From NCBI GenBank assembly GCA_015065765.1, contig SVPP01000006.1:60104-124103 (forward strand): a stretch of 64,000 nt of DNA, given 5' to 3'. Of this stretch, positions 46,130 to 54,031 are shown one piece after another; position 1 is the stretch's first letter; every line of letters starts with the position of its first letter. The notes under the pieces were generated by a model, which was not told the DNA's origin, did no database searches, and saw only the letters and a program-made list of their open reading frames with translations. The translations under genes and the position numbers were made by a program. Source of the stretch: Oscillospiraceae bacterium. GTDB taxonomy: Bacteria; Bacillota; Clostridia; Oscillospirales; Acutalibacteraceae.

Positions 46130-48238
46130 TCACTTTACAAGTCTGGGAACCTGCCAGCTGTCCTCAGTTGCCTGAGGTGCACCTGCAAGTAAATCTTTAC
46201 GTTCAAAGGGCTGTTCGCGTTTGTCTGATCTTAAAACGTTAGTCATCGGCATTACGTATATCATAGCCTCAACGTTTTCTGTATCGATTTTTCCGAGAGC
46301 TTCTTCTTTTTTCATCATGTTTTCGAAAATCTTATTCATCTTTTTCTTTTCGTCTGCAGTGAAAGAAATTTCATTCACCTGCTCAAGACTCTGAAGCTTA
46401 TCTGTCTTGCTGACAGATGCCTTCGCAGAGCTGACAGTTGATGCAAATGCAGAAGAATCTGCACCGCCCTCTGAGCCGAGAATCTCTGCGCCGCCTTTAC
46501 CGCGGATGCTGACATTAGCTTCAAAGAGCTGAAGCTCTGTAACTTCACCGGGCGCACCAAGCATCTGATCCTGTGCTGTACCATCAAGAGGGAATGCGAT
46601 AACGTCTCTGATTGTTTCTGTATCAGCAAGGAGCATTACGATTCTGTCAACACCGGGTGCCATACCAGCATGAGGCGGAGCACCAAACTGGAATGCATTG
46701 TAAAGAGCTCCGAAACGTTTCTTAACCTCGTCCTCTGAATAGCCTGCGATTTCAAATGCTTTTCTCATAATTTCAGGGCTGTGGTTTCTTACAGCACCTG
46801 ATGCAAGCTCAATACCGTTACATACAAGGTCATACTGATATGCAAGAACGGTAGTGGGATCTTTTTCTTCAAGAGCCTTAAGTCCGCCCTGAGGCATTGA
46901 GAAGGGGTTGTGAGTGAAAATAATCTTGTCTGTTGTTTCGTCATGCTCATACATGGGGAAATCAACAACAAAACAGAATTCAAATGAATCGTTTTTAATA
47001 AGCTCAAGCTCATTACCGAGCCATGTTCTGATAACACCTGCGTTTTTATCTGCAACATCTGAATTTGTATCGCAGATAAAGAAGATTGTCTCCCCTTCTT
47101 TTACGCCTGTAACTTCAACAATTTCTCTCTTCTCTTCTTCTGTCATTACCTTACTGATGGGGTCATCCTTGAACTCATAAGTTTCAGCATTAAGAAGAGT
47201 AATATGTGCAAGACCTGCCATCTTTGCCTGCTTTGTAGCGAAAGCGAGAGATTTGTCGAAGAACCATCTTTCATTCTTACAGGGAGCTACAATACCTCTT
47301 ACATATTTGTTCATGAAGGGTTTGAATTTAACTCTCTTGAACATATCTGTCAGGTCGCATATAATAAGAGGATTGCGAAGGTCAGGTTTGTCTGAGCCGT
47401 ACTTCGCCATTGCCTCAGCGTAAGGAATACGTCTGAAAGGTGTTTCTGTAATTTTCTTATCTGAGAAAGTACGGAAAATATCTCCTACAACATCTTCGCA
47501 GACTGCAAGAACTTCTTCCTGAGTTGAAAAAGCCATTTCAAAGTCGAGCTGATAGAATTCACCGGGTGAACGGTCAGCACGTGCGTCCTCATCACGGAAG
47601 CAGGGAGCTATCTGATAATATTTGTCAAAGCCTGACACCATGAGAAGCTGTTTGAACTGCTGAGGTGCCTGGGGAAGAGCATAAAATTTGCCGGGATGTT
47701 TACGGCTGGGAACGAGGAAATCTCGTGCGCCTTCAGGAGAAGAAGCTGTAAGAATAGGAGTCTGGATATCAAGGAAGCCTCTTTCTTCCATAAGTCTTCT
47801 CATGTGGCCAATAACCTTTGAACGAAGAAGAATATTCTTATGAAGATCGGGATTTCTCAGATCAAGGAATCTGTGCTTGAGTCTGATGTTCTCATTTGTG
47901 TCGTTTGAGCCGATTTCAAATGGAAGGTCTCTTGAGCATACACCGAGAACCTCAAGAGAATCAGTGACCAGCTCAACAAAGCCTGTTTCGATTTTTTCAT
48001 TTACTGTGTTCTCGTCACGCTTTGTAACAGTACCTGAAACTGAGATTACTGTTTCCTTGCTTACACCTTTGAGAAGATTTTCATCGTGAACGACAACCTG
48101 TGTTACACCTGTTTCGTCACGCAAATCGACGAAAAGAACACCGCCGTGGTCACGGATAACGTCAACCCAGCCTGCAAGCTGAACTACTTGACCGATGTGT
48201 CCCTCTCTTATTTCATTGCAACGATGAGTTCTGTACAT
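46130..48238 (-). CDS. aspS: Aspartyl-tRNA synthetase fused to GatC (probably non-discriminating)
   Basis: 702 residues from ATG at 48238 (GGAGGT site). Bacterial-type AspRS fills about 1-580: anticodon OB fold with GWVDVIRDHGGVLF, motif 2 CFRDEDARADR, a GAD insert and motif 3 GMAPGVDRIVMLL. A Ser/Ala-rich linker leads to a GatC domain (about 615-702; FTADEKKKMNKIF, TNVLRSDKREQPF, SWQVPRL). The histidine in RDHGG, where E. coli AspRS has leucine, is associated with non-discriminating enzymes. The protein would charge both tRNA-Asp and tRNA-Asn with Asp and tether the amidotransferase. gatA follows after one base. Confidence 0.93.
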   Translation of the reverse strand: MYRTHRCNEIREGHIGQVVQLAGWVDVIRDHGGVLFVDLRDETGVTQVVVHDENLLKGVSKETVISVSGTVTKRDENTVNEKIETGFVELVTDSLEVLGVCSRDLPFEIGSNDTNENIRLKHRFLDLRNPDLHKNILLRSKVIGHMRRLMEERGFLDIQTPILTASSPEGARDFLVPSRKHPGKFYALPQAPQQFKQLLMVSGFDKYYQIAPCFRDEDARADRSPGEFYQLDFEMAFSTQEEVLAVCEDVVGDIFRTFSDKKITETPFRRIPYAEAMAKYGSDKPDLRNPLIICDLTDMFKRVKFKPFMNKYVRGIVAPCKNERWFFDKSLAFATKQAKMAGLAHITLLNAETYEFKDDPISKVMTEEEKREIVEVTGVKEGETIFFICDTNSDVADKNAGVIRTWLGNELELIKNDSFEFCFVVDFPMYEHDETTDKIIFTHNPFSMPQGGLKALEEKDPTTVLAYQYDLVCNGIELASGAVRNHSPEIMRKAFEIAGYSEDEVKKRFGALYNAFQFGAPPHAGMAPGVDRIVMLLADTETIRDVIAFPLDGTAQDQMLGAPGEVTELQLFEANVSIRGKGGAEILGSEGGADSSAFASTVSSAKASVSKTDKLQSLEQVNEISFTADEKKKMNKIFENMMKKEEALGKIDTENVEAMIYVMPMTNVLRSDKREQPFERKDLLAGAPQATEDSWQVPRLVK

Positions 48239-48275
48239 TTTATATACCTCCGTTTGCATAATATAAAAATTAAAA

Positions 48276-48309
48276 GTCCCGGGAATTATAAAAATATAAT
48301 TCCCGGGAC
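48276..48309 (-). terminator. T-box leader terminator
   Basis: Fifteen-pair perfect stem (GTCCCGGGAATTATA and partner) with a 4-base loop, followed on the minus strand by TTTTAATTTTT. It competes with the T-box antiterminator. Confidence 0.92.
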
Positions 48310-48474
48310 GAGTTTATTTACCCGCGGTGCCACCCGATTTGATACAGAGTATCCGCTCTTTTTATTGAATTTGAATCACAAGGAAGTGTTACCGTACTTA
48401 CTACTCATCTGAAGTGCGCTTTCAGCCTCTGACGCACTATCTCTGGCAGACTTTCCACAAAAGTCGGGTCTTCG
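48276..48474 (-). promoter_or_regulatory. T-box leader, probable Asn specifier
   Basis: The minus strand holds the T-box core GGGTGGCACCGCGGG (48321-48335), the antiterminator strand CTCGTCCC, and the Stem I marks AGAGA and GGCTGAAAG around a GTGCG/CGCAC stem. In the lower Stem I loop, 3' side, the triplet AAC followed by A (48388-48390) is the best specifier. The bulge TGGC pairs with a G73 acceptor end, right for tRNA-Asn and tRNA-Asp. No GAC sits in this loop. Uncharged tRNA-Asn would thus switch on the aspS-gatC operon. In Clostridium acetobutylicum a T-box on aspS2-gatCAB is known to read tRNA-Asn. Confidence 0.9.
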
Positions 48475-48480
48475 TTAATT

Positions 48481-48509
48481 ATTGTAGCAAAAAACAAAAT
48501 TATTGTCAA
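48481..48509 (-). promoter_or_regulatory. Promoter of the T-box/aspS operon
   Basis: Minus strand TTGACA, 17 bases, TACAAT. The remaining 48510-48579 between this and the GH110 promoter shows nothing else. Confidence 0.85.
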
Positions 48510-48579
48510 TCATAAAATTGATAAAATTCCTTTTGTCACAAGGCTTTTCATTGGTAAAAATAATATAAAAATATGGCAA

Positions 48580-48607
48580 TTGACTTTTTCTTTCTTTATT
48601 ATATAAT
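48580..48607 (+). promoter_or_regulatory. Promoter of the GH110 gene
   Basis: TTGACT and TATAAT with a 16-base spacer, about 36 bases before the start codon. Confidence 0.65.
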
Positions 48608-48642
48608 ATACACATACCCTTAAAATGTTGAGGTGACAGAAG

Positions 48643-50283
48643 ATGAATGAGCTTTCAGAAATCTTTTTGACAGTAAAAGACGGCGAAACCGTCACTCTTG
48701 AAAAAAACAGAATTTACCATGTCAGACAGGATGACTCTTTTGAAATGACAGGCTTCTACTGTTCAAACACCGCAAGGAAAAATGAAAATCCAAAAGGGCT
48801 GAGAAGATGTGCAATCTTTCTTGAAGACAAGAAAAACATCACAATTGACGGAAATGGTGCATGCATTCTTATCCATGGCAAAATGACATCTGTTTTGTTT
48901 TCAAGATGCGAAAATATTACTGTGAAAAATCTTATAATTGACTATGCCCGCCCCACTATGTCAGAGTTTAAAATTCTCTCAAACAACAACGGATTTTGCG
49001 AAATTGAAATCAACCCTGAGTGTCTGTTCAGAATAGAAAAAAACAACCTTATATGGCAGGGTGAAACAGGACCTGACGGTAAGCCTTACTGGGAACAAGG
49101 CTATATTGCAGAAAAGGGATACATAAAGCTCTTCAATCCCGAAACAGAACTTTCCTGTGATTTCAGCAGAAAAGACCTTGAATTCAGCAAAATTGTGCAG
49201 ACAGGCGAAAGAACATTAAAGGTTGAGCTGAAAAACAAGAATGTATTTTTTCCTGAAGGATATATTCTTCAGGAAAGGAATATTATACGCGACCAAACGG
49301 GAAGCCTTTCTGAAAGATGCAAAAATCTTACCTTTGAAAACCTGAGAGTGAAATTCATGCACGGTCTCGGAATGGTATCACAATTCTGTGAAAACGTTAC
49401 CTACAGAAACTGCGACTTTACTCCTGCCGAAGGAAGAACAACAGCAAGCACTGCTGACTTTTTTCAGTTTTCAGGATGTAAAGGTGAGCTGGTTATTGAT
49501 TCCTGCAAAGCAAGAGGAGCACATGACGATTACATAAATGTTCACGGTACACACCTGAGAATCATCAGAAAAAACAAAAGGAAAAGAACAATTACCGTCC
49601 GCTTCATGCACCATGAATCATGGGGATTTCAGGCATTCGAGGAGGGCGACACTCTTGAATTCATAAAATGGGATACTCTTATCCCCTATGCTGAAACAAA
49701 GGTTTTAAAATATGAGCTACTGAATGATACTGACATCAGACTCCATCTCGACAGGGAACTGCCGGAAATAACTCTCGGAAAAGATGTTGTAGAAAACGCA
49801 ACCTGGACACCGTCACTGCATGTTAAAAACTGCTCTTTCGGTCCCACAAGCGGAAGAGGAATTCTCTGCACAACGAGAAAGAAAGTTGTAATTGAAAACA
49901 ATGTTTTCAGAAATCTCTGGGGACCTGCACTTCTTCTTGAAGATGACTGTAACTTCTGGTTTGAATCAGGCTACACAACGGAAGTTGTTTTCAGAAACAA
50001 TGAGGTCACTCGGTGTGAAATTGCATCGATGTGGGAAACATCTCCTGTAATCCGCTATAGTCCCAAGGTCATGGATGAAAATTCAGAAGAATTTGTCCAC
50101 GGAAAGCTCGTTCTCACAGGCAATAAATTCTCAGTCCCCAAAGAAGAAAAACATTCAATCTGGCTTGAATATTTAAGAGAAGCTGAAATTACCGACAACA
50201 CCTTTGATGCGCCCTATATCATTCACAAAAAATGCGTAGGAAGTATCACTGAAGAAAACAATAAAATCTGTTGCAAAAGATAA
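48643..50283 (+). CDS. GH110-like exo-alpha-1,3-galactosidase
   Basis: 546 residues, GAGGTG ribosome site. A right-handed beta-helix is evident from repeated strands such as KNITIDGNGACI, ENITVKNLIIDYA and KVVIENNVFRNLW. The GH110 signature region is CKARGAHDDYINVHGTHL (about 286-303), and PTSGRGILCTTR follows later. GH110 enzymes remove terminal alpha-1,3-galactose, the B blood-group determinant, or linear alpha-Gal. There is no signal peptide, so it would act on imported oligosaccharides. It is single, with its own promoter. Confidence 0.85.
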   Translation: MNELSEIFLTVKDGETVTLEKNRIYHVRQDDSFEMTGFYCSNTARKNENPKGLRRCAIFLEDKKNITIDGNGACILIHGKMTSVLFSRCENITVKNLIIDYARPTMSEFKILSNNNGFCEIEINPECLFRIEKNNLIWQGETGPDGKPYWEQGYIAEKGYIKLFNPETELSCDFSRKDLEFSKIVQTGERTLKVELKNKNVFFPEGYILQERNIIRDQTGSLSERCKNLTFENLRVKFMHGLGMVSQFCENVTYRNCDFTPAEGRTTASTADFFQFSGCKGELVIDSCKARGAHDDYINVHGTHLRIIRKNKRKRTITVRFMHHESWGFQAFEEGDTLEFIKWDTLIPYAETKVLKYELLNDTDIRLHLDRELPEITLGKDVVENATWTPSLHVKNCSFGPTSGRGILCTTRKKVVIENNVFRNLWGPALLLEDDCNFWFESGYTTEVVFRNNEVTRCEIASMWETSPVIRYSPKVMDENSEEFVHGKLVLTGNKFSVPKEEKHSIWLEYLREAEITDNTFDAPYIIHKKCVGSITEENNKICCKR

Positions 50284-50300
50284 ACTCAGTATAGTATACT
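50271..50300 (+). promoter_or_regulatory. Promoter of the 301-residue lipoprotein gene
   Basis: TTGCAA and TATACT with an 18-base spacer, overlapping the GH110 stop. Confidence 0.45.
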
Positions 50301-50330
50301 TTTCTTATAATACAAAAAGGAGAAAACCAT

Positions 50331-51236
50331 ATGAAAAACAAAATTATTTCCATTACGGCACTTATCCTTGCAATAGCATTATTCATCCTTACAGGCTGTA
50401 ACGCAGAAAAAGAACCTGAAGCAGAAACTACAACAAAAGAATCTTTATCTGCAACAATCACTCAGGCAGAAACCACTGCTGATTCAGATAAAGAAGAAAC
50501 TGAGGTTGTTTCAGAAATTGTTACAAATGATGAGGGCGAAACTGAAATCATCACGGAAATCGTAACAAAAAGCGAAGAAGCCACAACAAAGAAAAATTCT
50601 GACAAAACAGAAAACACTACCGCAAAGAAAAACTTCACAACAAAAGAAATTGTTGAAATGTTCAACACAAGTGCAAACAGAATCAAGACCGATGCATCAA
50701 AAGTAGTCAAGAATTTTGAAAAGCGCATCGTAAACGAAGATAAAACTGATATCCCCTCAGCAATGGGTTCAGTTGCAGAAAGCATGATGGCATCAATGAT
50801 GGGTGATGACACTGAGCCTATCCCCTTCACAGGCAAAGATGAAATCATAGAAAACTTTATTGTTCCTCAGCAAAGCTATGTAAGCAAATTATCTCCCGAT
50901 TATGTTGTAAAAGCTGAGTGTAAAGATAAAGGCAACACATACGAGATTTATCTGAAACTTAAAGACCACAAAAATCCCACTGCGGGCATCGGCGTAGGAG
51001 CTGTGTGCGATGTAATTGAAACTCATGAAATTGCTCAGAAAGCCTCATTCATAAAAGAATTTTCAACAACATATTATAACTGCGAAATCAAGGCAACAAT
51101 GGATAAAGCCACAGGTAAAATCACTCATATCGTTTACACAACTCCCCTTGTTATGAACATGACAGTAAACCTTTTAGGCACTCACAGCGGCTCAATCGGA
51201 TTTACATTTATCAAGGATTATACAGTTACATATTAA
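50331..51236 (+). CDS. Lipoprotein of unknown function with Thr/Glu-rich stalk
   Basis: 301 residues, AAAAAGGAG site. The signal peptide ends in the lipobox FILTGC. Residues ~25-110 are a low-complexity Glu/Thr/Lys stalk (repeats like TETTSE, TKSEEATTKK). A folded C-terminal domain (~110-301) begins FTTKEIVEMFNTSANRIK and ends in hydrophobic beta strands. I do not recognise the domain; similar Clostridia lipoproteins are common. It is placed outside the cell on a flexible stalk. Confidence 0.75.
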   Translation: MKNKIISITALILAIALFILTGCNAEKEPEAETTTKESLSATITQAETTADSDKEETEVVSEIVTNDEGETEIITEIVTKSEEATTKKNSDKTENTTAKKNFTTKEIVEMFNTSANRIKTDASKVVKNFEKRIVNEDKTDIPSAMGSVAESMMASMMGDDTEPIPFTGKDEIIENFIVPQQSYVSKLSPDYVVKAECKDKGNTYEIYLKLKDHKNPTAGIGVGAVCDVIETHEIAQKASFIKEFSTTYYNCEIKATMDKATGKITHIVYTTPLVMNMTVNLLGTHSGSIGFTFIKDYTVTY

Positions 51237-51243
51237 GTTTCAA

Positions 51244-51306
51244 AAACAGAACTCCCCACCGAATCATCCTCGAACAAACAAAGGATCTCGGTGGGGAGTT
51301 CTGTTT
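51244..51306 (+). terminator. Long-stem terminator after the lipoprotein gene
   Basis: Nineteen-pair stem (AAACAGAACTCCCCACCGA and complement, 51244-51262 with 51288-51306) and a 25-base top loop. Confidence 0.8.
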
Positions 51307-51360
51307 CAAAATACAAATTAACATAGTTCTAAATTATAATTTATCTGTATAGTTCGATTT

Positions 51361-51425
51361 CAGGCTCCCCTTGAAAACGCAAGGGGAGCTGTCAAAATCT
51401 ACGATTTTGACTGAGGGGATTTTTC
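51361..51425. repeat. Intergenic double-hairpin element
   Basis: Two adjacent inverted repeats: CTCCCCTTG with its complement around 51366-51391 and GTCAAAATC with its complement around 51392-51412, ending CTGAGGGG. The order 'GGCTCCCCT ... AGGGGAGCTGTC ... GACTGAGGGG' is one I recall as a dispersed palindromic element of Clostridia genomes. It lies between convergent genes and could act as a terminator for the minus-strand operon. Confidence 0.55.
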
Positions 51426-51433
51426 GTTTAAAA

Positions 51434-51892
51434 TTATAATTTACAGTACATTTCCTGTGCTTTAGGAATGAACCCAAGTTTTTCATAGAGTTTAATTGCA
51501 CCGGGATTATTTACAAGCACATCAAGATTTATAAAACTGCAATCATGCTCTTTTGCCCAATCCTTTGCTGAAATCATAAGAGCTGTACCGAAGCCTTTAT
51601 TTCTATGAGCTTCCGTCACAATTACATCCATTATATAACAGAATTTACCGGGAAGCATAAAGTCAAAATCAGGTCTTACCTTTGCCTGAAGCAAAATAAA
51701 GCCGACAACATTACCGTCGTTTTCGTAAACAAGAATATCAGATTTTTCATCTGAAATCGTATTTTCGATAAATTCTGTATTCTGGTCACCCTCCTTGATA
51801 AAATCAGGTATCAGTTTTGCCATTTCCCTGAATTGCTCACGATATAAATCCATGATTACAGAAATATCTGAACTTATTGCTTTTCGTATCAT
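51434..51892 (-). CDS. GNAT-family N-acetyltransferase
   Basis: 152 residues. The acetyl-CoA site is in AHRNKGFGTALM (about residue 97), preceded by YIMDVIVTE and followed by NPGAIKLYEKLGF. The substrate is unknown. It starts 4 bases after the AAC(6')-like gene, the last gene of this operon. Confidence 0.85.
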   Translation of the reverse strand: MIRKAISSDISVIMDLYREQFREMAKLIPDFIKEGDQNTEFIENTISDEKSDILVYENDGNVVGFILLQAKVRPDFDFMLPGKFCYIMDVIVTEAHRNKGFGTALMISAKDWAKEHDCSFINLDVLVNNPGAIKLYEKLGFIPKAQEMYCKL

Positions 51893-51896
51893 AATT

Positions 51897-52334
51897 TTAA
51901 TTCAACTCTTTTCTGAAACAAATAACACGGTTAACCTCTTCAAATCCCATTGCCATGTGAAAATTAAAACTGTTTACATTGTCAATCTCGCAATCGCTTG
52001 CAAACTCTGAGCATCCTTTTTCCTTTGTCCACAACTCACATTCACGCAACAGTTCTTTTGCAACTCCCTTACGTTGATATTCAGGAACAATAAAAACACC
52101 CTCTAAATATCCTACCGGAGATGAATATGTACCCTCAACATAATCATGACGAAGCTGACACTGTGCAAAACCCACGGGAGTGTTGTCAACAAATTTTATA
52201 AAACACACTGCATCATTACTATTGATACTTCTTGCAAAATCATCAGCAAGCTCCGACACGGTATGCTTGCTCCACATTTGCACAGCCAACTCTGCTAATA
52301 TTAGCGTATCATTTTTTGTAGCCACTTTTATCAT
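51897..52334 (-). CDS. Aminoglycoside 6'-N-acetyltransferase-like GNAT
   Basis: 145 residues from ATG at 52334, which overlaps the preceding stop (ATGA). It has the layout of the AAC(6')-I group: AVQMWSKHTVSEL at the N-terminus, CQLRHDYVEGTYSSPVGYLEG, then EYQRKGVAKELL and the end block CSEFASDCEIDNVNSFNFH. That family acetylates the 6' amine of aminoglycosides; a native role with other amines is possible. The pairing with an APH-type kinase domain in the upstream gene is notable. Resistance is not shown by sequence alone. Confidence 0.78.
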   Translation of the reverse strand: MIKVATKNDTLILAELAVQMWSKHTVSELADDFARSINSNDAVCFIKFVDNTPVGFAQCQLRHDYVEGTYSSPVGYLEGVFIVPEYQRKGVAKELLRECELWTKEKGCSEFASDCEIDNVNSFNFHMAMGFEEVNRVICFRKELN

Positions 52335-54013
52335 AAGCTTTTTCTCCACACTTCTTTTAAATCTTTTATTGTCTGATAACGCTCATTTCTATCATTTCTT
52401 ATTGCCTTTGCTGCAACCGTAAAAGCCTCATCTGACAGTTGCCAATCTTCACGGGTGCGATTGTAATTGTCGAAAAGAGCAAATGCAAAAGCACCGGCAC
52501 AGTAAACATTTGTTATTTCATCAATATCTGCACCGAGTTTGTATTCTTCGGGCGATTGAAACTTTGAACTTCCCCACATTCTGCCCATGTCATTAATACA
52601 CGGTTGTTTTCTGAAAAAGTCAATGTCACAGATTGTTGTTTTATGACTATCAGCATCATACATAATACTTCCGTCATAAAAATCAACTGCAACATATCCG
52701 CTTGAATTGGTGTAGTCCAAGAAATCAAGGATATCACCGAAAACATTAAGCCTGTCCGCAATTGGTAAATTCATAAATCTGCGATGTTCTGCAGGGTACA
52801 TCCTGCCCATACAGTCACCGTCAACCCACTTGAATACCATTGCAAAACCGCCACACGTTTTTTTAGCTTCGACAAGCTCAATTAGATTTTTATGTTTCAA
52901 ATTCTCATATACGGGTAGGGTTGATTTCAAACGCCTAATCGCATCTTCAGGAGTTCCGTTATATGCTTCAGTCGGTGCACCTGCGAATTTTACAAAATAC
53001 TTTTCACCATCTTTTTCTGTACCAAAACAGATATTACCTGAATCCTGGTCATCAAAAACCTTGAACACCTTTCCGTATTGGCTGATAAAGCTGAAATCAA
53101 AAGGTGCTTTCATTTTATACGGCAAATCGTCTATGTACTGCAAATAATAACCCTTGAAATACCAACTCGGCACGGGATTCTGCATATTGTCATACCATTC
53201 AAGCACTTCATTTGCAAGGTTTTTCATGGTCTGAACTTCACCATCACCATACGGAATTGCCCACGGCAGAGAAGTGATTGTACCAAGGCTGATATACAAC
53301 GCAAGAAGTTTCCAGAACTCCATAGGCACGTTATTATCAAAATATCCGTTTACTATACCCGAAGCGAAAAGCGGAGAAGCCTGTGCACACCAAGTGATAC
53401 TCTTGAATTCTTCCCACGGGTCGCCGAAATCGTATCGGTCAAAATCGATAACAACAACTTTGCCGTTTTCAATCATCATATTGCCGATGTGATAGTCACC
53501 GTGCTGAAACACCTGTGGTCTGTTTTTGAGAAGATAACGGTTAGCATTGATAAAATCGATAAAAGCCTGACCATTATCATATTTCAGCTCACATTCGTTA
53601 TATTTCCTGATTTTCAAATCCGCCTTATCGTTGATACGAGTTTCCCAATCGGGTTGGTCTGAGGGTGCAGGAATTGAATGAATTTTCTTTAAAATCCTGC
53701 CCGCTTCAAGTCCGAGTGCATACTGCTCGGAGTCTGCAAGGAAAGGCACAACATCCTCTGCATCTTTGCCGTCAATCCATGTCTGTAAGGTATAAACGCC
53801 CTCATCGCACTTGCCGAAATCAATGGGTTTGCACATAGGCACGCCCAGCCTTTCAACCTCTTTTTGCATAAGGTACATATTCTCACGATTGGCACTTTTT
53901 TCAAAGGGTGTAATACGCAGAAGATACCTTGTGCCGTCAGCAGTAGTGACGCGGTATTTCCTGTCACACGACCAGCCTTTGTTTATAGGTTCTTTTATTA
54001 TAAAATCAAGCAT
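52331..54013 (-). CDS. Fusion of APH-type phosphotransferase and protein-kinase-like domain
   Basis: 560 residues, AGGTG site. The first ~275 residues are an aminoglycoside-phosphotransferase-fold kinase: catalytic loop HGDYHIGNMM (about 172) and metal site VIDFDRYDFGDP. Residues ~300-560 look like a second, eukaryotic-type kinase fold: KYFVKFAG for the lysine, VAVDFYDGSIM for the catalytic loop and TICDIDFF in place of DFG. The HRD histidine is missing. Both lobes keep catalytic aspartates. Targets are unknown. It follows the GH-A glycosidase by 18 bases and overlaps the AAC(6')-like gene. Confidence 0.82.
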   Translation of the reverse strand: MLDFIIKEPINKGWSCDRKYRVTTADGTRYLLRITPFEKSANRENMYLMQKEVERLGVPMCKPIDFGKCDEGVYTLQTWIDGKDAEDVVPFLADSEQYALGLEAGRILKKIHSIPAPSDQPDWETRINDKADLKIRKYNECELKYDNGQAFIDFINANRYLLKNRPQVFQHGDYHIGNMMIENGKVVVIDFDRYDFGDPWEEFKSITWCAQASPLFASGIVNGYFDNNVPMEFWKLLALYISLGTITSLPWAIPYGDGEVQTMKNLANEVLEWYDNMQNPVPSWYFKGYYLQYIDDLPYKMKAPFDFSFISQYGKVFKVFDDQDSGNICFGTEKDGEKYFVKFAGAPTEAYNGTPEDAIRRLKSTLPVYENLKHKNLIELVEAKKTCGGFAMVFKWVDGDCMGRMYPAEHRRFMNLPIADRLNVFGDILDFLDYTNSSGYVAVDFYDGSIMYDADSHKTTICDIDFFRKQPCINDMGRMWGSSKFQSPEEYKLGADIDEITNVYCAGAFAFALFDNYNRTREDWQLSDEAFTVAAKAIRNDRNERYQTIKDLKEVWRKSL

Positions 54014-54031
54014 ACTATCACCTGCATTATC

